From the NCBI RefSeq assembly GCF_014489635.1, contig NZ_CP060828.1, forward strand, positions 2,704,001-2,768,000: 64,000 nt of DNA, read 5' to 3'. This stretch comes from Streptomyces roseirectus (GTDB taxonomy: Bacteria > Actinomycetota > Actinomycetes > Streptomycetales > Streptomycetaceae). Of the stretch, positions 1 through 8,458 are shown one piece after another (position 1 is the first letter of the stretch; every line of letters starts with the position of its first letter). Position numbers and translations under genes: made by a program. The notes below the pieces were generated by a model, which ran no database searches, was not told where the DNA came from, and was given only the letters and a program-made list of their open reading frames with translations.

Positions 1-1472
1 GTGAGGACACCGCGTTCGAGATTGCGTTCCGCCTCGTCCATCGCCCCGGGCACCGCGTGCCAGCGGCTGCGCAGCTCCCGGCCGGGGATCTCGCTGTTGG
101 TGCGCCACGGCGTACCGGCGAGGCGGGCCGCCGCGCGTTCCCTGGCCGCCAGCACCCGGGCGGCGACCGTCGCCGTGGACTCCCCGCCGGGGCCCCGGTG
201 CGTCAGCTCGGCGCGGCCGACCGGGTCCACCTCGACCCGCAGGTCGACCCGGTCGAGCAGGGGCCCGGAGAGGCGGGCCTGGTAGCGGCGGATCACCGAG
301 GGCGGACACTCGCACAGCGTGTCCCGCTGGGAGAACCGCCCGCAGGGGCACGGGTTCGCGGCCAGCACCATCAGGAACCGCGCCGGGAACCGCACCACCC
401 CGGCACTGCGGGCGATCACCACGTGCCCCGCCTCCAGCGGCTGGCGCAGCGCGTCGAGGGCGGTGCTGTTGAACTCCGGCGCCTCGTCCAGAAAGAGAAC
501 GCCGCGATGAGCCAACGACACCGCGCCGGGCCGCGCGATACCGGGCCCGCCTCCGACCAGCGCCTGCATCGTGGCCGAGTGGTGCGGGGCGCAGTACGGG
601 GCCACGTCGACGAGCGGCTTGCCCGGCGGCAGCAGCCCGGCCACCGAGTGCACGGCCGTGACCTCCAGGGACTCCTCTCGCCCGAGCGGGGGCAGGACCG
701 CCGGGAGGCGTTCCGCGAGCATGGTCTTGCCGGCGCCCGGCGGGCCCTCCAGGAACAGGTGGTGTCCGCCGGCCGCCGAGACCTCCACCGCCGTCCGGGC
801 CGAGAGCTGCCCCACGACGTCGGCGAGGTCGTGCCCCTGGTCCTGCTGGGCGGCGCCCATGCTGTGCATGCCGGTGGCCGAGCCCGTGCCGGGCACCCGC
901 AGCCCCGCGAGCAGCGGGTCCGGCCTGCCGGCCTCGTCCGGTTCCTCCTCCGGCACCGGTTCGTCCGCCAGGACGGCGATCAGCTGCCGCAGACTGCGCA
1001 CCCCGAGCACCGACACCCCCGGGACGAGAGACGCCTCGGCCGCCGCGCACTCCGGGACGACGACCTGCTGGTATCCCGACTCCGCGGCGGCCAGCACGGC
1101 CGGCAGGATGCCCCGCACGGGACGCACCCGTCCGTCGAGGCCCAGCTCGCCGATCATCACGATGTCGGCCAGCACCCTCGGGTCGATCCGCTCCGCCGCG
1201 CCGAGCACCGCGCAGGCGACGGCGAGGTCGAATCCGGAGCCCGCCTTGGGCACCGACGCCGGGCTGAGCCCGACCGTGAGCTTCTTCTGCGGCCACTCGC
1301 CGCCCGAGTTGACGACCGCTGCCCGTACCCGGTCCCGGCTCTCCGTCAAGCTCTTGTCCGGCAACCCCACCAGCGTGAACGCCGCCACCCCCGGCTCCAG
1401 ATCCGCCTGGACCTCGACGACGACGCCCTCGACGCCGACGAGGGCCACGGAACACGTGCGCGCGAACCCCAT
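1..1472 (-). CDS. comM: YifB/ComM-family Mg-chelatase-like AAA+ ATPase (C-terminus cut by window edge)
   Basis: The first 490 residues of a ComM/YifB protein are visible; the C-terminus lies left of the window. The N-terminal Lon-protease-like fold is recognisable (FTLVGLPDKSLTESRDRV near residue 35), followed by a Walker A motif GPPGAGKT near residue 241, a Walker B region LFLDEAPEF and a Cys-rich segment ANPCPCG near residue 370. Family members are ring ATPases; in Vibrio and Haemophilus ComM promotes branch migration during natural transformation, and its role in Streptomyces is not settled. The ATG lies one base after the stop of yraN, so the two are probably co-transcribed. Family identity is secure; the function here is inferred. 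Confidence 0.93.
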   Translation of the reverse strand, partial: MGFARTCSVALVGVEGVVVEVQADLEPGVAAFTLVGLPDKSLTESRDRVRAAVVNSGGEWPQKKLTVGLSPASVPKAGSGFDLAVACAVLGAAERIDPRVLADIVMIGELGLDGRVRPVRGILPAVLAAAESGYQQVVVPECAAAEASLVPGVSVLGVRSLRQLIAVLADEPVPEEEPDEAGRPDPLLAGLRVPGTGSATGMHSMGAAQQDQGHDLADVVGQLSARTAVEVSAAGGHHLFLEGPPGAGKTMLAERLPAVLPPLGREESLEVTAVHSVAGLLPPGKPLVDVAPYCAPHHSATMQALVGGGPGIARPGAVSLAHRGVLFLDEAPEFNSTALDALRQPLEAGHVVIARSAGVVRFPARFLMVLAANPCPCGRFSQRDTLCECPPSVIRRYQARLSGPLLDRVDLRVEVDPVGRAELTHRGPGGESTATVAARVLAARERAAARLAGTPWRTNSEIPGRELRSRWHAVPGAMDEAERNLERGVL

Positions 1473-1473
1473 C

Positions 1474-1845
1474 TCAGGCCACCCCCCGCACATGCTCGAC
1501 GACGGCGGCCCCGCGCCGGGGCAGGAGCACGGCGACGACGTCGATGCGGACGCCGCCGGGCGGCGCCCCGCCATGGGTGTGGAGCCAGTGTTCGGCGAGC
1601 CCGCGCAGCCGGTCCGCCTTCTGGGGGGTCACTCCGGCGAGGGGGTGCTGGAAGGGCCCGTCCCGCCGTGTCTTCACCTCGCAGACGACCAGGACGTCCC
1701 CGTCCCGCGCCACGATGTCGATCTCACCGGTCCTGCCGCAGCGCCAGTTGCGCTCCAGGACCGTCATCCCGGCGTCGGCCAGCCGCCGTGCGGCCAGCTC
1801 CTCGCCGTACTCGCCGATTGCCTTGCGTGCCAGATCCGCGTTCAT
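1474..1845 (-). CDS. YraN/UPF0102 family putative endonuclease
   Basis: This 123-residue protein belongs to the UPF0102 (YraN) family, which has an endonuclease-like fold. A restriction-endonuclease-type pattern is visible: [10 protein letters not shown] followed by CEVKTR (the D...ExK arrangement). I start it at the ATG giving [11 protein letters not shown] because a strong ribosome site GGAGGTGGT sits just upstream; the reading frame is open further 5' but has no such site. It is directly followed by comM, a pairing common in actinobacteria and suggestive of a DNA-processing role. Biochemical function is unproven. Confidence 0.9.
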   Translation of the reverse strand: MNADLARKAIGEYGEELAARRLADAGMTVLERNWRCGRTGEIDIVARDGDVLVVCEVKTRRDGPFQHPLAGVTPQKADRLRGLAEHWLHTHGGAPPGGVRIDVVAVLLPRRGAAVVEHVRGVA

Positions 1846-1971
1846 GTCGGCACCACCTCCGGCACCGACGATCACGCACCGGGCGGCCCCGAAAGGATCT
1901 TGGTGGACAAGCGCCCGCCTGTGGAAAACCCCGTCACTCGAAAGGGTGGCCCCTGCCGAACCGGGCCCCAC

Positions 1972-2280
1972 TCAGCTCCCCGGCAGCTCCAGATCACTCT
2001 TGTTCAACTCCTCGATGTTCACGTCCTTGAACGTCAACACCCGCACCTGCTTGACGAACCGAGCCGGTCGGTACATGTCCCACACCCAGGCGTCCGCCAT
2101 CGACACCTCGAAGAACACCTCACCCTGGACCGAGTGCACCTGCATCTCGTAGTCGTTGGTGAGATAGAACCGCCGCTCGGTCTCGATCACGTACTTGAAC
2201 AGACCGACGACATCGCGGTACTCCCGATAGAGCTTCAGCTCCATCTCGGTCTCGTACTTTTCGAGGTCCTCGGCGCTCAT
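1972..2280 (-). CDS. DUF2469 domain-containing protein
   Basis: A 102-residue acidic protein, MSAEDLEKYETEMELKLYRE at the N-terminus, matching the DUF2469 family that is very highly conserved across actinobacteria. It is rich in Glu, Tyr and Phe, with no signal peptide, membrane segment or recognisable catalytic motif. It lies between the Nudix gene and yraN on the same strand. The family has no established function that I know of. The conservation and the fixed neighbourhood suggest a housekeeping role. Confidence 0.9.
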   Translation of the reverse strand: MSAEDLEKYETEMELKLYREYRDVVGLFKYVIETERRFYLTNDYEMQVHSVQGEVFFEVSMADAWVWDMYRPARFVKQVRVLTFKDVNIEELNKSDLELPGS

Positions 2281-2336
2281 GGCATGTTCCCCTTCAGCCG
2301 TGCGGTCCCACCATTGTGCGCCAGTCCCGCGCGCCC

Positions 2337-2873
2337 CTAGACGATTTCCGTGTCAAGGGTCACGGGCCCGGCCGGGGGCCCTTCGTCGAGCAGCCGGCGC
2401 AGCAGCTCGGCGAGTCTGGTCGGATACACCGTCTCATGCGCCCGGCCCAGTTCCTGACAGGTCCACCAACGCGCACCGGCGACACTGCGCCGCTCCAGCT
2501 CCGTGAGGGCCGTGGCGCGGGTCGTGGTGGTCGTCGTGCGCGCGAGGTAGTACCACTCGTCCTGGTCCCAGCGGCGCCCCGCGAACGGGAAGGAGCAGAC
2601 CCGCCGCCACAGCACGGGCCCGAGCCGCACGTCGGTGATCCCGGTCTCCTCGACGAGTTCCCGCAGCGCGGCCTCCTCACGCGTCTCCCCCTCCTCGACC
2701 CCGCCGCCCGGCGTGAACCACCAGTCGTCACCGGGATCGTCCGGCTCGTGCCCGTGCAGCAGCAGGATCCGGTCCTCGGGATCGAGCAGCACGACACGAG
2801 CGACCTTGCGCAGCCCGCCGCCCGCCTCGCCATCCACGGCACCAGCCCGCACCCCGGCGTCCTCAGGCAGCAC
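2337..2873 (-). CDS. Nudix hydrolase
   Basis: A 178-residue Nudix-family hydrolase. The Nudix box occupies about residues 57-79: GGVEEGETREEAALRELVEE followed by TG, with the REL-EE metal-binding core intact. Such enzymes hydrolyse a nucleoside diphosphate linked to another group; the substrate cannot be read from the sequence, and an NTP or ADP-sugar housekeeping role is possible. The GTG start overlaps the end of sipZ by 11 bases. This agrees with the organisation described for S. lividans, where sipZ heads a separate operon with unrelated downstream genes. Confidence 0.88.
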   Translation of the reverse strand: MLPEDAGVRAGAVDGEAGGGLRKVARVVLLDPEDRILLLHGHEPDDPGDDWWFTPGGGVEEGETREEAALRELVEETGITDVRLGPVLWRRVCSFPFAGRRWDQDEWYYLARTTTTTTRATALTELERRSVAGARWWTCQELGRAHETVYPTRLAELLRRLLDEGPPAGPVTLDTEIV

Positions 2874-3627
2874 CGGCCGCCGCCCGAGCCGTCCCCCGCC
2901 GCCGTTCGAAGAACCCGGCGACGGGCCCGTACGCCCCGCCCGCGAGCACCAGCACCCCGCCGGCGACGATCAGCCACCCGATCAGCCGCAGCGGCCCCGG
3001 CTCCGACAGCGCGCCCAGCGCCTCGAACCCGGTCGGTTTCTTCAGCATGCCGTCCATGGGCCAGACGACGGCGTCGACGCGTGCCTTGACGGCGCTGCGG
3101 GCGACGGTGCCCTGCGCGGCGTCCGTGAGGTGCGCGGTGGAGTCCAGGGAGCCCTGGCGTTCGTCGCCGAGGAGGAACAGCCGCCCCTCGGGCACGGTGA
3201 TCGTCGGGAACCCGGTGATCTCCGCGATCCCGTCGGCCAGGTACGGCTCGGTGATCTGCTTGCCGTTGACGGTCAGCTTGCCGTCGGTGCAGCACGCGAC
3301 GGTGTCCCCGCCGACCGCGACGACGCGCTTGACGACGGCCGCGTTCTCGACCCAGTTCTTGTCGGTGAAGACGACGACGTCCCCGCGCCGCACCTCTTCC
3401 CCGCCGACCCGCTCGGCGAGCACCCGGTCACCGGCCTGGATCGTGGGCGCCATGGAGTTCGTGGGCACGGTGTACGGCCGGTAGACCAGCGCGGCCCACG
3501 CGAACCCGCCCAGGAACATCACGATCCCCAGCGCGACGGCCACCCCGGACAACCTGTGCCCGAGCCGCCCGCCCGCCGAACCCTGCCCACCGCGCGAAGC
3601 CGTGCGCGTCACACTCTCACCGCCCAT
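2863..3627 (-). CDS. sipZ: Type I signal peptidase (SipZ-like)
   Basis: A 254-residue membrane-bound signal peptidase I that removes signal peptides from secreted proteins on the outer membrane face. An N-terminal membrane segment (about residues 28-49) precedes the catalytic Ser58 in PTNSMAPT. The general base is probably Lys100 in VVKRVVAVGGD, and the GDER motif follows. A second hydrophobic segment near the C-terminus (LIGWLIVAGGVLVLAGG) predicts a second membrane anchor. It is the last of four tandem paralogues and is separated from sipY by a strong hairpin (3705-3742). The start is ATG (MGGESV). The gene letter follows the S. lividans order. Confidence 0.9.
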   Translation of the reverse strand: MGGESVTRTASRGGQGSAGGRLGHRLSGVAVALGIVMFLGGFAWAALVYRPYTVPTNSMAPTIQAGDRVLAERVGGEEVRRGDVVVFTDKNWVENAAVVKRVVAVGGDTVACCTDGKLTVNGKQITEPYLADGIAEITGFPTITVPEGRLFLLGDERQGSLDSTAHLTDAAQGTVARSAVKARVDAVVWPMDGMLKKPTGFEALGALSEPGPLRLIGWLIVAGGVLVLAGGAYGPVAGFFERRRGTARAAAGAA

Positions 3628-3704
3628 GACCCGGCACCCTACCCGCCGGTACCACCCCAGGTCAGCCCTTCCCCGCCCCGAACAAGGCGCCCCGGACAAC
3701 GGCA

Positions 3705-3742
3705 GGGCCCGCCGGACCGCACCACGTGCGTCCGGCGGGCCC
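3705..3742 (-). terminator. Intercistronic hairpin between sipY and sipZ
   Basis: A 13-bp perfect GC-rich stem (GGGCCCGCCGGAC, 3705-3717, with its complement at 3730-3742) lies between sipY and sipZ. There is no U-tract, as is common for Streptomyces terminators. It would separate the sipWXY transcript from sipZ. Confidence 0.7.
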
Positions 3743-3772
3743 AAAAGCCAGCCCCAAAAACCGGCCTCGGGA

Positions 3773-4765
3773 TCAGCCGCGCTCGGCGTCCGCCCCCACA
3801 CGCCGCTTCCGGCGCCACAGCACGACCGGCACCATCCCGGCCAGCGCGAGGGCGGGCGGCGCGGCGTTCAGGGACGCCGAGGACTGGTTGCCGAGGCCGC
3901 TCTGGTCGAACGTGTCCGGGACCGGCAGCGTCCCCCAGCGGTTGATGGGCCACGCCTTGACGATGGCCCGCCCGACGACCTCGTCGACCGGCACCATGCC
4001 GTGGTTGCGGTCGGACTGGTTGTAGCGGGAGTCACGGGAGTTCTGGCGGTGGTCGCCCATGACCCAGATCATGCCCTTGGGGACCTTCACCGAGAACTGG
4101 CCGCCCTGGTCGTCCATAGAGCAGGGCGTGTTCCCGGGGTAGACGTACGGCTCGTTGAGGGCCTTGCCGTTGACCTTGAGCGGCCCGGTCCCCTTGCACT
4201 CGATCGTGTCGCCCCCGACGCCGATGACCCGCTTGATGAGGTCCTTCTCCTGCGCGGACGGCATGAGCCCGATCCAGCTGAGGAACGTCTGGATCGCGTT
4301 CGGGTCGGCGGTCGGCTCGCCGGCGAGCCAGTTGTCGGGGTCGTGGAAGACGACGACCTCGCCGCGCTCGGGCTCGGACCCGAACCACGGTGTGAGCTTG
4401 TCGACGAGGACCCGGTCCCCCTGCTGGAGCGTGTTCTGCATCGAGTCGGACGGGATCGAGAACGCCTGCACGAGGAACGTCTTGATCAGCAGGGCGAGCA
4501 CGAGCGCGATGCCGATGAGGATCGGCAGCTCCTTCCAGAAGGAGCGCGGCTTCTTCGCCCTGGGCACCTCCCCGGAGCCCTCGCCGGACCCGTCCGCCGT
4601 CTCGGGTGGCTGTCCGTCCCCCGGGCCGTCCTGACCGGCCGCCGGGGGTCGCTCACTCCCGGAGGTCACGGCGTCGTCCGTCCCCGGGACGGCGTCTTCC
4701 ACGGAACGTCCGCGGTGATCCTCGCCGTCCTGACCGGACCGTGCGCCAACCGCCACATCCCCCAC
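3773..4765 (-). CDS. sipY: Type I signal peptidase (SipY-like)
   Basis: A 330-residue signal peptidase I. A long acidic, Gly/Pro-rich cytoplasmic N-terminus (about 70 residues) precedes a membrane segment (about 80-97), the catalytic Ser108 in PSDSMQ, the Lys178 general base in LIKRVIGVGGD and the GDHRQNSRDS box. A second hydrophobic stretch near the C-terminus (ALALAGMVPVVLW) suggests a second anchor. The GTG start is supported by GAGGAG five bases upstream. It begins inside the 3' end of sipX, a 113-base overlap in another frame. Confidence 0.9.
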   Translation of the reverse strand: MGDVAVGARSGQDGEDHRGRSVEDAVPGTDDAVTSGSERPPAAGQDGPGDGQPPETADGSGEGSGEVPRAKKPRSFWKELPILIGIALVLALLIKTFLVQAFSIPSDSMQNTLQQGDRVLVDKLTPWFGSEPERGEVVVFHDPDNWLAGEPTADPNAIQTFLSWIGLMPSAQEKDLIKRVIGVGGDTIECKGTGPLKVNGKALNEPYVYPGNTPCSMDDQGGQFSVKVPKGMIWVMGDHRQNSRDSRYNQSDRNHGMVPVDEVVGRAIVKAWPINRWGTLPVPDTFDQSGLGNQSSASLNAAPPALALAGMVPVVLWRRKRRVGADAERG

Positions 4766-5753
4766 GCCAGCTCCTCACTCTGTGCCGCTGCCCGCCCCAT
4801 CTGCGGCGCAGGCCCACCACTCCCATAACGAGCGGGAGTTCCGCAGGGCTCGGGAGTCGGACGGTTCCGTTCGGATCGTCCGGGGCAACCCTATGCGACG
4901 GCGGGGAGGCCGCCGCCTTCCGCGACGCGGACTTGGCCACAGAAGCAAAGGTTTGCGGTTCCTTGAGACTGGTCCAGTGACCGACCGGCCAGGCGATGAC
5001 CATGGCCCGCCCGACCACCTCGCCCTCGGACACCGTGCCCCCGTACGACGTGTTCTGGTGGGAGCGCGAGTCCGCCGAGTTGGCCCGGTGGTCGCCCATC
5101 ACCCACAGCCGCCCCTTCGGCACCGTGACCTCGAAGGGAGTCTGCGAGGGCTCGTTGCCGGGATACAGGTAGGCGGCCTCTTCCAGGGGCACCCCGTTGA
5201 CGGTGACCTTGCCGTTCGCGTCGCAGCACTTGACGACGTCCCCGCCGACCCCGACGACCCGTTTGATGAGGTCCTTCTCGTTGTCGGAGGGCAGCAGCCC
5301 GATGAAGGTGAGAACTTCCTTCACCTGTTTGACGACGATCGGATCGCTCTTCTTGACGCCCGACTGCTCGTCCTGCAGCCATCCCCCGGGGTCCTTGAAG
5401 ACGACGACGTCCCCGCGCTGCGGCCTGGACCCGAACCACGGCGTGAACTTGTCGACGAGGACCCGGTCCCCGATCTGGATCGTCTGCTCCATCGACCCGG
5501 ACGGGATGACGAACGCCTGCACCAGGAACGTCTTGAGGACCAGCGCGATCAGCACGGCGACCCCGACCAGCAGCGGTATCTCCCGCATCGCCGACCGCCG
5601 CCGCTTGCGCTTGACCTTGCGCTGCAGCTTGCGCCGCTCCGCGCGCGAACGCCCGGTGGACGACGGCCCCGCCGACGTCCGCCGCGACCCGGTGGGCAGC
5701 AGCTCGTCGGCCGCGCTCTCCGGCACCCCGCGCCGTCTGCCGCGGTTACCCAT
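4653..5753 (-). CDS. sipX: Type I signal peptidase (SipX-like)
   Basis: A 366-residue signal peptidase I. The basic N-terminus (about 35-55, rich in Lys/Arg) is followed by a membrane segment (60-78), catalytic Ser87 in IPSGSMEQ, Lys164 in LIKRVVGVGGD and GDHRANSADS. I start it at MGNRGRRR (ATG), which overlaps the stop of sipW by 8 bases; the frame remains open upstream. The last 40 or so residues are very Arg/Gly-rich and overlap the start of sipY. This tail looks like low-complexity read-through rather than a folded segment, and no frameshift is needed to explain it. Confidence 0.88.
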   Translation of the reverse strand: MGNRGRRRGVPESAADELLPTGSRRTSAGPSSTGRSRAERRKLQRKVKRKRRRSAMREIPLLVGVAVLIALVLKTFLVQAFVIPSGSMEQTIQIGDRVLVDKFTPWFGSRPQRGDVVVFKDPGGWLQDEQSGVKKSDPIVVKQVKEVLTFIGLLPSDNEKDLIKRVVGVGGDVVKCCDANGKVTVNGVPLEEAAYLYPGNEPSQTPFEVTVPKGRLWVMGDHRANSADSRSHQNTSYGGTVSEGEVVGRAMVIAWPVGHWTSLKEPQTFASVAKSASRKAAASPPSHRVAPDDPNGTVRLPSPAELPLVMGVVGLRRRWGGQRHRVRSWRGGCGGWRTVRSGRRGSPRTFRGRRRPGDGRRRDLRE

Positions 5754-6423
5754 GCGCACCCTCCGGCACGCGCGCGTAGGCGCCCTCCTCACCCCGCACC
5801 CGCCCGATCCGGCCCCACGGCCAGACGACGAACCCGGCGCGCCCCACGACCGCGCCGACGGGGATCATCCCGCCGCCCGGCGAGCCCAGGTGGTCGCGGG
5901 AGTCGCTGGAGCGGCTGCGGTGGTCGCCGAGGACGAAGAGCGTGCCCTCGGGCACCACCACGGCGAAGGGCACCGACGACGCGCTGTCGCCGGGGAAGAG
6001 GAACGCCGACTCGTCGACGGACCGGCCGTTCACCTGGATCCTCCCCTCCTTGTCGCAGCAGACCACACGGTCACCGCCTACCCCCACTACGCGCTTGACG
6101 TAGTCGGAGTTCCCGAAGTACCCGGTGCCGTCGAACACGACGACGTCACCGCGCCGGGGCTGCGCACCGAAACGGTACGCCAACCTATTTACGAGAACCC
6201 GGTCCCCGATCCTCAATCCGTTCTCCATGGATCCGCTGGGAATCTCGAAGGGCTTGGCCACGAACGCGTTGAGGAGGAGGAGAAAGACCAGGCAGAACAG
6301 GAGGGAAGCGCTGATCCGGCCGCCGGGCAGCCACGCAAAACGCGACCGGCCCTCCGGGTCGGCCGCCTCGTCGGCGGGACCTGGTGAGCGGTCGCGTTGC
6401 GTTGATCGTACTTCGGTGTCCAT
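5746..6423 (-). CDS. sipW: Type I signal peptidase (SipW-like)
   Basis: A 225-residue signal peptidase I, the first of four tandem copies. It has one N-terminal membrane segment (about 37-56), catalytic Ser65 in IPSGSMENG, the base Lys110 in YVKRVVGVGGD and GDHRSRSSDS. Unlike the other three it ends shortly after the catalytic domain without a second hydrophobic segment, so it should have a single membrane anchor. It lies 45 bases downstream of rplS, so export capacity may be co-expressed with ribosomal protein genes. Confidence 0.9.
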   Translation of the reverse strand: MDTEVRSTQRDRSPGPADEAADPEGRSRFAWLPGGRISASLLFCLVFLLLLNAFVAKPFEIPSGSMENGLRIGDRVLVNRLAYRFGAQPRRGDVVVFDGTGYFGNSDYVKRVVGVGGDRVVCCDKEGRIQVNGRSVDESAFLFPGDSASSVPFAVVVPEGTLFVLGDHRSRSSDSRDHLGSPGGGMIPVGAVVGRAGFVVWPWGRIGRVRGEEGAYARVPEGAHG

Positions 6424-6468
6424 CGGGGCCAGATGCTATCCGGCCCCGCTGTGACGACCGCCGTGAGA

Positions 6469-6819
6469 TCAGTTGTCGCGCTTCTCCTTGATCTTCGCGG
6501 CCTTGCCGCGCAGCTCACGGAGGTAGTACAGCTTGGCGCGACGCACGTCACCGCGGGTGACGAGCTCGATCTTCTCGACGATCGGGGTGTGCACCGGGAA
6601 GGTACGCTCGACGCCGACCGAGAAGGAGACCTTGCGGACCGTGAAGGTCTCGCGGACACCGGCGCCCTGGCGACGGATCACCACGCCCTTGAACTGCTGC
6701 ACACGGGAGCGGTTGCCCTCGATGACGCGGACGTGGACGTTGACGGTGTCACCCGGGCGGAAGGCCGGGATGTCGCTGCGCAGCGACGCGGAGTCGACGG
6801 AGTCGAGCAGGTGAGACAT
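6469..6819 (-). CDS. rplS: 50S ribosomal protein L19
   Basis: The 116-residue ribosomal protein L19, located at the 30S-50S interface. [10 protein letters not shown] starts at an ATG; the frame is open nine codons further upstream, but the family begins at MSHLL. The conserved segments [31 protein letters not shown] and FPVHTP are intact. It is the last ribosomal gene of the rpsP-khpA-rimM-trmD-rplS group. The 138 bases upstream form a structured leader (6841-6923). Confidence 0.98.
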   Translation of the reverse strand: MSHLLDSVDSASLRSDIPAFRPGDTVNVHVRVIEGNRSRVQQFKGVVIRRQGAGVRETFTVRKVSFSVGVERTFPVHTPIVEKIELVTRGDVRRAKLYYLRELRGKAAKIKEKRDN

Positions 6820-6840
6820 GTCGTCTGCTTTCTTCGCCCA

Positions 6841-6923
6841 TGCCACAGGTCATAGACGGAAACTAGGTTTCTTCAGAAGGTCTGCCGTTTCCGTCGGGGC
6901 GGACGTCGTGTCCCCCTGTGGCA
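6841..6923 (-). promoter_or_regulatory. Predicted structured 5' leader of rplS (three-way-junction RNA)
   Basis: On the rplS mRNA strand, a 9-bp outer helix pairs TGCCACAGG (6915-6923) with CCTGTGGCA (6841-6849). Inside it lie a small hairpin (GGAC/GTCC, about 6900-6912) and a larger hairpin pairing ACGGAAAC (6887-6894) with GTTTCCGT (6856-6863). The outer helix closes 21 bases before the ATG. This layout is typical of autoregulatory ribosomal-protein leaders. The pairing is seen by eye; the function is inferred. Confidence 0.5.
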
Positions 6924-6956
6924 GGGGCGCACGCCGGACGGCACAACAGCAGCGTC

Positions 6957-7790
6957 CTATTCTTCCACGTCAACGACGCGACGCCAAAATCGGCCGTACG
7001 CGGCGCCCTCGGGATCGGGCGCCCAGCCCAGGATCGACAGCATCTCGCGGTCCTTCTTGTCGAAGCCCTTCGGCTCGCACCGCTCGATCAGGTCGGGCCG
7101 GTTGGCGGTCGTGCGCTTCAGCGCCTCGTCGCGCCGCCAGCGGGCGATCTTCCCGTGGTGGCCGCTGAGCAGCGTCTCGGGGATCTCCCGGCCGCGCCAG
7201 GCGGGCGGCTTGGTGTAGACGGGCCCTTCGAGGAGGTTCGCCATCGCGCCGGGCGCGAAGGAGTCGTCCCGGTGCGACTCGGCGTTGCCGAGCACGCCGG
7301 GCAGCAGCCGCGCCACGGCCTCGGTGATCACGAGGACGGCCGCCTCGCCGCCGGCGAGGACGTAGTCGCCGATGGACACCTCGTACACCGGCATCCGGGT
7401 CGCGTACTCGTCGATCACCCGGCGGTCGATGCCCTCGTAGCGGGCCGGCGTGAACACCAGCCAGGGCCGCTCGGAGAGTTCGACGGCGAGTTCCTGGGTG
7501 AAGGGGCGTCCGCTGGGCGTGGGGACGATCAGCGCGGGCCCGTGCGCGCCGGTCTCGTAGCCGTCGGCCAGGACGGTGTCGAGGGCGTCTCCCCAGGGGT
7601 CGGTCTTCATGACCATGCCGGGGCCGCCGCCGTAGGGGGTGTCGTCGACGGTGTTGTGCCGGTCGTAGGTCCACTCCCGCAGGTCGTGGACGTGCACGCC
7701 GAGCTGCCCGCGCGCGCGTGCCTTGCCGACGAGGGAGACGTTCAGGGGGTCGAGGTACTCGGGGAAGATCGTGACGACGTCGAGCCGCAT
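6957..7790 (-). CDS. trmD: tRNA (guanine(37)-N1)-methyltransferase
   Basis: A 277-residue TrmD, the SAM-dependent enzyme that makes m1G37 in tRNAs reading CNN codons and prevents +1 frameshifting. [20 protein letters not shown] is the typical N-terminus. The SPOUT trefoil-knot segments are visible: YGGGPGMVMK, PRPLFTPAR-like VFTPARYEGIDRRV and EVSIGDYVLAGGEAA. It is slightly longer than the E. coli enzyme (255). Its ATG overlaps the TGA of rimM by four bases (ATGA), implying translational coupling. Confidence 0.98.
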   Translation of the reverse strand: MRLDVVTIFPEYLDPLNVSLVGKARARGQLGVHVHDLREWTYDRHNTVDDTPYGGGPGMVMKTDPWGDALDTVLADGYETGAHGPALIVPTPSGRPFTQELAVELSERPWLVFTPARYEGIDRRVIDEYATRMPVYEVSIGDYVLAGGEAAVLVITEAVARLLPGVLGNAESHRDDSFAPGAMANLLEGPVYTKPPAWRGREIPETLLSGHHGKIARWRRDEALKRTTANRPDLIERCEPKGFDKKDREMLSILGWAPDPEGAAYGRFWRRVVDVEE

Positions 7791-8338
7791 CAGGCGTCGC
7801 CCTCTTCCCGGGAGGAGGCGATCTCGGCACGGTCGTCGATCAGGCCGGGCGGCGGGTCGATGATCGCCCGCTGTTCCTCCAGGTCGATCTCCGTGACGAT
7901 CTCGGAGACGAACGGGATCATCACCTCGCTGCCGTCGGGGCGTTCGACGATGAAGAGGTCCTGGGAGGGCAGGTGGGAGATCTCGGTGATCCGGCCGACC
8001 TCGGTGCCGTCGGCGGTCACCACGTCCAGGTCCATGAGCTGGTGGTCGTAGTACTCGTCCTCCTCCTCGGGCAGCTCCTCGGGGTCCACGTCCGCGATCA
8101 GCAGGGTGTTGCGCAGGGCCTCGGCGCCGTTGCGTTCGGTGACGCCCTCGAAGCGCAGGAGGAGACGGCCGCTGTGCACCCGGCCGGTGGCGATGGTGAG
8201 GGGACCGGCGGACGCCGGATCGGTCGTGAGGACGGCGCCCGGCGCGAGCCGCAGTTCCGGCTCGTCGGTGCGGACCTCCACGGTGACCTCGCCCTTGATG
8301 CCGTGGGCACGGCCGACGCGAGCGACTACCAACTGCAC
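7790..8338 (-). CDS. rimM: Ribosome maturation factor RimM
   Basis: A 182-residue RimM that binds S19 and assists maturation of the 30S head. The start is GTG, giving [20 protein letters not shown], the usual family N-terminus. The RimM N-terminal barrel is followed by the PRC-barrel segment [20 protein letters not shown] and the conserved end [20 protein letters not shown]. It sits between khpA and trmD and is coupled to trmD by an ATGA overlap. A hairpin (8397-8436) lies in the 120-base gap to khpA. Confidence 0.97.
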   Translation of the reverse strand: MQLVVARVGRAHGIKGEVTVEVRTDEPELRLAPGAVLTTDPASAGPLTIATGRVHSGRLLLRFEGVTERNGAEALRNTLLIADVDPEELPEEEDEYYDHQLMDLDVVTADGTEVGRITEISHLPSQDLFIVERPDGSEVMIPFVSEIVTEIDLEEQRAIIDPPPGLIDDRAEIASSREEGDA

Positions 8339-8396
8339 TGTGCTTGATCTCCTGTCGAAAACCGGAAACGTCGAAAACAAGGGGCCCATACGACTG

Positions 8397-8436
8397 CGGG
8401 CCGGGGACAGCCCCCGAAAAGGCCCTCCCCGGCCCG
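8397..8436 (-). terminator. Intercistronic hairpin between khpA and rimM
   Basis: A 10-bp GC stem (CGGGCCGGGG, 8397-8406, paired with 8427-8436) in the gap between khpA and rimM. It has no U-tract and may act as an attenuator or an RNA-stability element rather than a full stop. Confidence 0.45.
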
Positions 8437-8458
8437 AGCCGGTGCTGCGTGCGATACG

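Noticed and set aside
57..2340. Long plus-strand open frames of 589-657 codons across comM and yraN
   Set aside because: They run opposite to comM/yraN and are Arg/Pro/Ala-rich without family resemblance: shadow frames of high-GC coding DNA.
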